This document shows, one piece after another, positions 1 to 5,387 of a stretch of DNA of 7,459 nucleotides. The position numbers were made by a program, and so were the translations under genes. This DNA comes from Scybalousia_A sp963588535 (GTDB lineage: Bacteria; Bacteroidota; Bacteroidia; Bacteroidales; P3): contig CAVAII010000164.1 in NCBI GenBank assembly GCA_963588535.1, forward strand, positions 1 through 7,459, in the 5' to 3' direction. Numbering within the stretch: position 1 is the first letter of the stretch; the number at the start of each line of letters is the position of its first letter. The notes beneath the pieces are model-generated. The model saw only the letters and a list, made by a program, of their open reading frames with translations. It ran no database searches and had not been told where the DNA came from.

Positions 1-10
1 TAGTAAGATT

Positions 11-2887
11 ATGAAAAAAATATCTATAGTTTTAATTGCGGCACTTTTAGTGACTAATGTTTTTGCTCAAAAGACAAAACTGGTCAATCCTTTCGTTGGT
101 ACTGATTCGCATGGGCATACTTATCCTGGTGTTGTTGCACCTTTTGGTATGGTTCAGTTATCTCCTGATACAAGGTTGTCAGGTTGGGACGGCTGTTCGG
201 GATATCATTATACGGATAACAAAATATACGGATTTTCGCACACGCATCTTTCAGGTACGGGTGTAGAAGATTTATGCGATTTCTTATTTGTTCCGACTGT
301 GCATTCACAAAATTATGAGGATTTGAGATTATCTTTTTCTCATTCCGATGAAGAGGCTTTTGCCGGTTATTATAAAGTAAAGGGATTTAATAAACAATCT
401 ATTACTGTGGAACTTGCGGCAGACGAAAGGCATGGTTATCACTTGTATACCTATCCTAAGAATGACACTATGGCAGTTGTGATAGACCTTAAGCATAGAG
501 ATTTTACTTTGGATTGGAATGTGGAGATTAAGGACAAAAGAACTGTTGTCGGTTATAGATCCTCTAAGTCTTGGAGCGATAATCAACAACTTTATTTTGC
601 ATCTTATTTCAATAAAGATATTGTTTCGCACTTCTTAGATAAGCAAACAGGCAGACTTTATTTGTATTTCGGTCAAACAAATAAGGTTGGACAGCAATTA
701 GAGGTTAGAGTATCAATTTCTTCTGTTGATAAACAAGGAGCAATAAAGAACCTAAACGATCAATATGAGAATACATTCCAACAAGCAAAGAAACAATCTA
801 TCTCTTTGTGGGAAAAAGCGTTGAGTGTTATAGAAATAGAAGGCGGAACTTTGGAACAAAGACGTACTTTCTACACTTCGTTATATCATTGTATGATTTC
901 GCCTAACCTATATTCTGACGTAGACGGCAGATATCGTTCAATGATTAATAACAATAAGGATAAGAATAACTTAATCGATGGAAATACTCCTTTGAAACCA
1001 ATAAGTGTGGCAAAGGGTTACGATAGATATTCGATATTCTCTTTATGGGATACTTATCGTGCGTGGAATCCTTTGATGACTATTATTCGTCCGGATATGT
1101 GTTTGCAATTTGAGAAAACGTTCTTGGATTATTATCTCCAAACTAACGAATTACCGATGTGGGAATTGCATTCTTGGGAGACTTATTGTATGATTGGTAT
1201 TCATGGTGTGAGTGTTCTTGCCGAGTGGATAAGAAAAGGCATTACGGTAGATAATGATTTGGCACTTAAAGCGATGATTAGTACGGCTAATATGAATAAG
1301 TTAGGTTTGAATTTCTTTAATCAAGACGGCTATATTTCCTCAGAGAAAGAGCATGAGAGTGTTAGTAAAAATGTGGAGATAGCATATAATATGTATTGCA
1401 TTTCTCAAGTGGCAAAGGACTTGAATCAAATGGATACTTATAGACAATATATTCAAAAGGCTCAATATTATAAGAATCTTTTCAATCCAAAGAATACTTT
1501 TATTCAGCCTAAGGAGAATGGTCGCTTTATTCCTAATTTCGATCCTAAACAAGTGGATATCAATTACACAGAAGGTAATGGTTGGCACTATACTTTCTAC
1601 GTTCCGCAGGATGTTAATACGCTTATTGAGATGATGGGTGGCGACAAAGCCTTTGAAAAGAAATTAGACGAGTGCTTTAATTCCAAAGAATCTACAACAG
1701 GCAGAAATCAAGCCGATGTAACGGGACTTATTGGGCAATATGCACACGGCAACGAGCCTTCTCAACACACCGCTTATTTGTATAACTATATCGGTAAGGC
1801 ATATAAGACACAGAAACTTGTACGTCAGATTCTTACTACCTTATATTCTGATCGTCCTGACGGAGTCTGCGGTAATGATGATTGCGGACAGATGGCTGCT
1901 TGGTATGTCATGTCGGCTATGGGCTTATATGCAGTCTCACCTGTTAGTTGTCAGTACGTTATAGGCTCACCTTTGTTTGATAAAGTAACGATTAATTTGC
2001 CTAACAATAAGAAATTTGTTATCACCTCTAAACAAGGCGAGAATACCCCTTACGTTAAATCCTTAAAATTTAATAATCAGCCTTATACTAAGAGTTATAT
2101 TTCTCATAATGATATAGTTAATGGTGGTAGTTTGGCTTTCGAGATGAGTAGTGAGCCTAATAAGGATTTTGCTTCCAAAAAACAGGATTGCCCTTACTCA
2201 AAAATTACTGATAACTTGATATCTATCGCTCCTTATTTGGAATATGATGGTACGGGAACGTTTAGTGAGAGTCTTAAAGTTAAGGTAAATTATTTGGATA
2301 AGAATCTTAAGCAGAAGGAACAAAAGAATCTTGTTGTTGATTCTACCTCTACGCTTACTTTTGTTAATAAGGACAAGGACACGGAGAGTAAACAAGTTAG
2401 TGTTTCCTTCTATAAGATACCTAAGGGTAGAACAATCAAGTTGTTAACCAAATATTCTTCGCAGTATACCGCAGGTGGCGACAATGCTTTGATAGATCAA
2501 AAAGAGGGAACAGATAATTGGCGTCTTGGTTGTTGGCAAGGTTATTCGGGAGAGGACGTTGAGGCGATTATTGACTTAGGACAAGAGATTGATATCAAAT
2601 CTATTGGAGGTCATTTCATACAAGACCAAAGAGCGTGGATATTTATGCCAACTAAGGTGGAATACTATATATCTAATAATGGTAAAGACTTTACTTTGTT
2701 GCAAACTGTTGATAACCCTATCGATGAACACAAAGACGGCATCGTTACTCATTTGTTTTCAACTACTAAACCGACCAAAACAAGATATATAAAAATGAAG
2801 GCAATCAATAGAAAAACCAACCCTTCTTGGCATCTTTCACCAGGAGAAACATCTTGGTTGTTTATCGATGAGATAAAAATCAAGTAG
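11..2887 (+). CDS. Secreted GH92 family exo-alpha-mannosidase with C-terminal F5/8 type C (discoidin-like) domain
   Basis: Predicted calcium-dependent glycoside hydrolase of family GH92, which removes terminal alpha-linked mannose from N-glycans or mannans. The 958-residue protein begins with a signal peptide (basic MKK, hydrophobic core, likely signal peptidase I cut after VFA at residue 19); there is no lipobox cysteine, so it is probably periplasmic or exported rather than a lipoprotein. GH92 hallmarks are in the expected order: VNPFVGT with HGHTYPG and PFGMVQLSPDT (25-54), GWDGCSGYHY and FSHTHLSGTG (58-84), FSLWDTYRAWNPL (343-355), TEGNGWHYTF (520-529, E521 is the likely general acid by family comparison), GNEPSQH (580-586) and GNDDCGQMAAWYV (621-633, aspartates 623/624 are the likely base/metal region). 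Residues about 732-806 look like a small beta-sandwich linker, and about 815-958 like an F5/8 type C carbohydrate-binding domain. Linkage specificity cannot be read from sequence. Only 10 bases lie upstream, so promoter and operon partners are unseen. No SusC/SusD genes are in view. Confidence 0.95.
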   Translation: MKKISIVLIAALLVTNVFAQKTKLVNPFVGTDSHGHTYPGVVAPFGMVQLSPDTRLSGWDGCSGYHYTDNKIYGFSHTHLSGTGVEDLCDFLFVPTVHSQNYEDLRLSFSHSDEEAFAGYYKVKGFNKQSITVELAADERHGYHLYTYPKNDTMAVVIDLKHRDFTLDWNVEIKDKRTVVGYRSSKSWSDNQQLYFASYFNKDIVSHFLDKQTGRLYLYFGQTNKVGQQLEVRVSISSVDKQGAIKNLNDQYENTFQQAKKQSISLWEKALSVIEIEGGTLEQRRTFYTSLYHCMISPNLYSDVDGRYRSMINNNKDKNNLIDGNTPLKPISVAKGYDRYSIFSLWDTYRAWNPLMTIIRPDMCLQFEKTFLDYYLQTNELPMWELHSWETYCMIGIHGVSVLAEWIRKGITVDNDLALKAMISTANMNKLGLNFFNQDGYISSEKEHESVSKNVEIAYNMYCISQVAKDLNQMDTYRQYIQKAQYYKNLFNPKNTFIQPKENGRFIPNFDPKQVDINYTEGNGWHYTFYVPQDVNTLIEMMGGDKAFEKKLDECFNSKESTTGRNQADVTGLIGQYAHGNEPSQHTAYLYNYIGKAYKTQKLVRQILTTLYSDRPDGVCGNDDCGQMAAWYVMSAMGLYAVSPVSCQYVIGSPLFDKVTINLPNNKKFVITSKQGENTPYVKSLKFNNQPYTKSYISHNDIVNGGSLAFEMSSEPNKDFASKKQDCPYSKITDNLISIAPYLEYDGTGTFSESLKVKVNYLDKNLKQKEQKNLVVDSTSTLTFVNKDKDTESKQVSVSFYKIPKGRTIKLLTKYSSQYTAGGDNALIDQKEGTDNWRLGCWQGYSGEDVEAIIDLGQEIDIKSIGGHFIQDQRAWIFMPTKVEYYISNNGKDFTLLQTVDNPIDEHKDGIVTHLFSTTKPTKTRYIKMKAINRKTNPSWHLSPGETSWLFIDEIKIK

Positions 2888-2891
2888 ATAA

Positions 2892-2940
2892 CAGATTAGG
2901 AACATTTTTGTTATCAAAATAAGAATATTCCTACTGTTTT
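2892..2940 (+). terminator. First hairpin after the mannosidase gene, possible terminator
   Basis: Five bases after the mannosidase stop, CAG-(AT bulge)-TAGGAA (2892-2902) pairs with TTCCTA-CTG (2928-2936), directly followed by TTTT. The loop contains a further small stem, TTTTG (2906-2910) with CAAAA (2915-2919). The short T-run and the bulge make it weaker than the next hairpin; it may act with it as a tandem terminator or protect the 3' end of the mRNA. Confidence 0.5.
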
Positions 2941-2953
2941 CATAAATAGATAT

Positions 2954-3019
2954 AAGTAAGGAAGTCGCAATTTTTTTTACAATACAAATTTTTTTAAACA
3001 TCGCTTCCTTACTTTTTTT
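2954..3019 (+). terminator. Intrinsic terminator with long loop, downstream of the mannosidase gene
   Basis: A perfect 11-bp stem, AAGTAAGGAAG (2954-2964) with CTTCCTTACTT (3004-3014), runs straight into a seven-T tract (3013-3019). This fits a rho-independent terminator for the mannosidase unit. The loop is unusually long (39 bases) and carries two internal T-runs (2971-2978 and 2989-2995), so folding may be slower than in a compact hairpin. Confidence 0.65.
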
Positions 3020-3070
3020 ATTTCGTAGTCTTTCCTTTGATACTGATTTATTGCTGTCGCAGATTATTCA

Positions 3071-3082
3071 AATAATATTATT
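3071..3082. repeat. 12-bp perfect A/T palindrome upstream of the groES promoter
   Basis: AATAATATTATT reads the same on both strands and lies 8 bases upstream of the TTGGCA box of the groES promoter. The position suits an A/T-rich UP-like element or a protein site, but pure A/T palindromes are easy to find by chance in AT-rich DNA. Confidence 0.3.
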
Positions 3083-3097
3083 ATGTCATTTTGGCAG
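3083..3097. promoter_or_regulatory. Operator-like imperfect palindrome overlapping the groES -35 region
   Basis: ATGTCATTTTGGCAG contains TGTCA and TGGCA arranged around a central TTT; the two halves are inverted copies with one mismatch. Read on the minus strand it is CTGCCAAAATGACAT, which matches CTGACAAAATGGCAG upstream of the glycosyltransferase gene (5292-5306) at 12 of 15 positions. It overlaps the TTGGCA box, so a bound protein could block or recruit polymerase. The binding protein is unknown, and the site is not the CIRCE sequence bound by HrcA. Confidence 0.4.
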
Positions 3098-3119
3098 AGT
3101 GTGAGAATTGGCATATAAT
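3091..3119 (+). promoter_or_regulatory. groESL promoter, TTGGCA-17 bp-TATAAT
   Basis: TTGGCA (3091-3096) and TATAAT (3114-3119) are separated by exactly 17 bases, giving five of six and six of six matches to the classical sigma-70 boxes. A start of transcription near 3126 would leave a leader of about 85 bases before groES. The usual Bacteroidota -7 box (TAnnTTTG) was not found as a perfect match in this gap. TTGGCA occurs twice, 17 bases apart (3091 and 3108), the second copy abutting TATAAT. Confidence 0.55.
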
Positions 3120-3120
3120 T

Positions 3121-3211
3121 AGAAGGGGGGAGTTTTGAAATGCAAAAATAGTTTGCAGACAAACAAAGAAAAGAACATAAAAATAGTAAAACTTTAAAAA
3201 AATATAAAGAG
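3121..3211 (+). other. Predicted groES mRNA leader, A-rich and without Shine-Dalgarno
   Basis: The stretch opens with AGAAGGGGGG (3121-3130), close to the predicted transcription start, and continues strongly A-rich to the ATG at 3212. No AGGAGG-like site lies 5-10 bases before the start; only AAAGAG is present. Such A-rich, unstructured leaders are typical of Bacteroidota genes. No riboswitch or clear stem was recognised. Confidence 0.45.
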
Positions 3212-3490
3212 ATGACAAAACTTAACATTAAACCATTAGCAGACAGAGTTATCGTAAAGCCTGCTGAAGCAGAGGAAAAAACATCAAGTGGTATCATTAT
3301 CCCAGACACAGCTAAAGAAAAACCTATGGAAGGTGAAGTCGTAGCAGTAGGTCAAGGCAAAAAAGATGAGCCTATGACAGTTAAAGTCGGCGATAGAGTA
3401 CTTTATGGTAAATACTCTGGAACAGAAGTTACTTATAACGATGAGAAGTTTTTGATTATGCGTGAGAGCGATATTTACGCAATAATTTAA
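3212..3490 (+). CDS. groES: Co-chaperonin GroES (Hsp10)
   Basis: The heptameric lid of the GroEL folding chamber in the cytoplasm. The 92-residue product has the normal length and family order: an N-terminal LNIKPLADRVIVKP strand (4-17), the mobile loop EEKTSSGIIIPDTAKEKP (21-38) whose hydrophobic triad I28-I29-I30 docks on the GroEL apical domain, the VVAVGQG segment (43-49) and the core VKVGDRVLYGKYSGTEV (57-73). ATG at 3212 is the only sensible start because it begins directly with the conserved first strand. It is the first gene of the groES-groEL operon, 22 bases ahead of groEL, and is expected to be co-transcribed from the promoter at 3091-3119. Confidence 0.98.
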   Translation: MTKLNIKPLADRVIVKPAEAEEKTSSGIIIPDTAKEKPMEGEVVAVGQGKKDEPMTVKVGDRVLYGKYSGTEVTYNDEKFLIMRESDIYAII

Positions 3491-3497
3491 TTTTATT

Positions 3498-3504
3498 AAG
3501 GAGG
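3498..3504 (+). promoter_or_regulatory. Strong Shine-Dalgarno for groEL
   Basis: AAGGAGG lies 8 bases before the groEL ATG, an ideal match and spacing. It stands out because groES and the downstream glycosyltransferase gene show only weak purine-rich leaders, and because Bacteroidota generally use Shine-Dalgarno pairing little. It may raise GroEL output relative to GroES or couple translation to the groES stop. Confidence 0.85.
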
Positions 3505-3512
3505 AAAAAGAA

Positions 3513-5144
3513 ATGGCAAAAGAAATAAAATTCAATACAGAAGCAAGAGAGCAATTAAGAGAAGGCGTTAACGCTTTGGCTAATGCAGTTAAGGTTACTT
3601 TGGGACCTAAAGGTAGAAACGTTATTATAGACAAGAAGTTTGGTGCTCCTCATATTACTAAGGACGGAGTATCTGTTGCAAAAGAGATTGACCTAGAGGA
3701 CAGCGTACAAAATATGGGTGCTCAATTGGTTAAGGAAGTTGCTTCTAAGACTGGTGATCAAGCAGGTGACGGTACTACAACCGCTACAGTTTTGGCACAA
3801 GCTATCGTAAACACAGGTCTAAAAAACGTAGCCGCAGGTGCTAACCCTATGGATTTGAAACGTGGTATCGACAAGGCAGTACAAGCTGTTATTGCAGATA
3901 TTAAGAAACGTTCAAGAAAGATTGGTAACGCAAAAGAAAAAATCGAACAAGTTGCTACAATATCTGCTAACAACGATTCTACAATAGGAAAGATGATAGC
4001 ACAAGCAATGGAAGAGGTTAAGAAAGAAGGTGTTATCACAATAGAAGAAGCAAAAGGTTTGGAGACTACAGTAAAAGTTGTAGAAGGTATGCAGTTTGAT
4101 AGAGGATATTTAAGCCCTTATTTCGTAACTGATACAGAGAAGATGGAGACTGTTTATGACAATCCATTTATCTTAATCTACGACAAGAAAATCTCTAATA
4201 TGAAGGAGTTCTTGCCTGTTTTGGAGAAAGTTGTACAAACAGGTAGACCTTTGTTGATTATTGCTGAGGATATAGATGGTGAGGCTCTTGCAACATTGGT
4301 TGTTAATAGATTAAGGGGTTCTTTGAAGATAGTTGCAGTTAAAGCACCTGGTTTCGGCGATAGAAGAAAAGAAATGTTAGAGGATATAGCTATCTTGACA
4401 GGTGGTACAGTTATCTCTGAGGAAAAAGGTTATAAATTAGAGGATGCAACATTGGATATGTTGGGTACTTCTGTAAAGATAACAGTTGATAAAGACAACA
4501 CAACAATAGTATCTGGTGCTGGCGACAAAGAGGCTATCAAGGCAAGAGTTAATCAAATCAAGGCACAAATCGAAAAGACTACTTCGGACTATGATAAAGA
4601 AAAATTGCAAGAAAGACTTGCTAAATTGGCAGGTGGTGTAGCAGTTATCTTTGTTGGTGCTGCTAGTGAGGTAGAAATGAAAGAGAAGAAAGATCGTTTT
4701 GATGATGCTTTGCACGCAACAAGAGCTGCTTTGGAAGAAGGTATAATCCCTGGTGGCGGTGTTGGTTATATCCGTGCAATCGAGGCTTTGAAGAACTTGA
4801 AAGGCGACAACGAGGACGAGAACACTGGTATCCAAATCATAAGAAGAGCATTGGAAGAGCCATTGCGTCAAATAGTTGAGAACGCAGGTTTAGAGGGTAG
4901 CGTAGTTGTTAACAAGGTTAAAGAGATGAAAGGTGACGAAGGCTTCAATGCACGTACCGAGAAATACGAAGACCTACACAAAGCTGGCGTTATAGATCCT
5001 GCCAAAGTAGCACGTGTTGCTCTTGAGAACGCTGCAAGTATTGCTTCTATGATACTAACAACGGAGTGTGTTTTGAGTGAAATCAAAGAACCTGCTCCTG
5101 CTGCTCCTGCAATGCCTAATGGTGGTATGGGCGGAATGTATTAA
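3513..5144 (+). CDS. groEL: Chaperonin GroEL (Hsp60)
   Basis: The ATP-driven double-ring folding chamber of the cytoplasm, working with GroES. At 543 residues it has full family length. Visible signatures: the nucleotide-binding VTLGPKGRN (28-36), TKDGVSVAKEI with D51, GDGTTTATVLA with D86, and DDALHATRAALEEG with D398, which match the E. coli ATPase residues D52, D87 and D398. The apical substrate/GroES-binding face keeps Y199, Y203 and F204. The equatorial GGG motif is at 414-416. The C-terminus is a short, proline/alanine-rich stretch ending in GGMGGMY, a shortened version of the usual GGM tail that projects into the cavity. No frameshift or lost catalytic residue is visible. The start is fixed by the Shine-Dalgarno at 3498-3504, and transcription ends at the hairpin at 5226-5256. 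Confidence 0.99.
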   Translation: MAKEIKFNTEAREQLREGVNALANAVKVTLGPKGRNVIIDKKFGAPHITKDGVSVAKEIDLEDSVQNMGAQLVKEVASKTGDQAGDGTTTATVLAQAIVNTGLKNVAAGANPMDLKRGIDKAVQAVIADIKKRSRKIGNAKEKIEQVATISANNDSTIGKMIAQAMEEVKKEGVITIEEAKGLETTVKVVEGMQFDRGYLSPYFVTDTEKMETVYDNPFILIYDKKISNMKEFLPVLEKVVQTGRPLLIIAEDIDGEALATLVVNRLRGSLKIVAVKAPGFGDRRKEMLEDIAILTGGTVISEEKGYKLEDATLDMLGTSVKITVDKDNTTIVSGAGDKEAIKARVNQIKAQIEKTTSDYDKEKLQERLAKLAGGVAVIFVGAASEVEMKEKKDRFDDALHATRAALEEGIIPGGGVGYIRAIEALKNLKGDNEDENTGIQIIRRALEEPLRQIVENAGLEGSVVVNKVKEMKGDEGFNARTEKYEDLHKAGVIDPAKVARVALENAASIASMILTTECVLSEIKEPAPAAPAMPNGGMGGMY

Positions 5145-5174
5145 TAGATTACGCAGAAAAGAACAAACAAAACG

Positions 5175-5202
5175 AAATTTATTAAGTTTTCATAATAAAT
5201 TT
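5175..5202. repeat. 10-bp perfect A/T inverted repeat after groEL
   Basis: AAATTTATTA (5175-5184) and TAATAAATTT (5193-5202) form a perfect 10-bp stem with an 8-base loop, 30 bases after the groEL stop and upstream of the main terminator. It has no T-run and no G/C pairs, so it is unlikely to terminate by itself; it may protect the 3' end of the groESL transcript or be a protein site. Confidence 0.4.
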
Positions 5203-5225
5203 GTGGTAAGTGTTTAATTATTTAG

Positions 5226-5256
5226 CCGTTGAGGACGTTGTCTTCAACGGTTTTTT
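5226..5256 (+). terminator. Strong intrinsic terminator of the groESL operon
   Basis: CCGTTGAGGAC (5226-5236) pairs with GTCTTCAACGG (5240-5250): 11 bp with one G-T wobble and a 3-base GTT loop, followed immediately by TTTTTT (5251-5256). This is a textbook rho-independent terminator and separates groESL from the glycosyltransferase gene. Confidence 0.93.
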
Positions 5257-5280
5257 CTGTTTTATCAAATATTGTTTGGA

Positions 5281-5316
5281 TAATTACCATACTGACAAAA
5301 TGGCAGATAGTAATTA
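5281..5316. promoter_or_regulatory. Interrupted palindrome upstream of the glycosyltransferase promoter, candidate operator
   Basis: Outer arms TAATTAC (5281-5287) and GTAATTA (5310-5316) are perfect inverted copies. They enclose CTGACAAAATGGCAG (5292-5306), itself an inverted repeat CTGACA/TGGCAG around AAA with one mismatch. The two palindromes are centred within half a base of each other. The block ends 13 bases before the -7 box, covering the -33 region, where a regulator would act. The inner core resembles the site upstream of groES (3083-3097). Confidence 0.45.
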
Positions 5317-5329
5317 GAAAAAATATTCG

Positions 5330-5337
5330 TATCTTTG
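5330..5337 (+). promoter_or_regulatory. Bacteroidota-type promoter -7 box for the glycosyltransferase gene
   Basis: TATCTTTG is a perfect match to the TAnnTTTG box used by the primary sigma factor of Bacteroidota. It implies a transcription start near 5343-5346 and a leader of about 45 bases. No clean TTTG box is seen at the usual -33 distance, so the promoter may be weak or need an activator. Confidence 0.7.
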
Positions 5338-5387
5338 CAATCGATATCTTTCAGTTGGAAGAGGCAGATTCAATAAATATTAAGAGA

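Noticed and set aside
1..6. TAG TAA in tandem at the left edge, possibly the stop codons of an upstream gene
   Set aside because: No coding sequence is available to the left, so nothing shows that these triplets are in frame with a gene.
3091..3113. Sigma-54 promoter (TGGCAC-N5-TTGC) at the groES TTGGCA boxes
   Set aside because: The spacing between the two GG-containing boxes is 17 bases and no TTGC follows at the -12 position; the sigma-70-like reading fits better.
3041..3211. HrcA-type CIRCE operator upstream of groES
   Set aside because: The GAGTG at 3098-3102 has no matching inverted half at 9 bases distance; the TTAGCACTC-N9-GAGTGCTAA pattern is absent.
3284..3634. Minus-strand open frame spanning the groES-groEL junction
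   Set aside because: It overlaps two certain genes and its translation shows no domain; the gap it crosses is explained by the groEL ribosome binding site.
4437..4871. 144-codon open frame on the minus strand within groEL
   Set aside because: It lies wholly within the highly conserved groEL coding sequence, its translation is rich in Cys, Ser and Thr and resembles no protein family, so it is a codon shadow.
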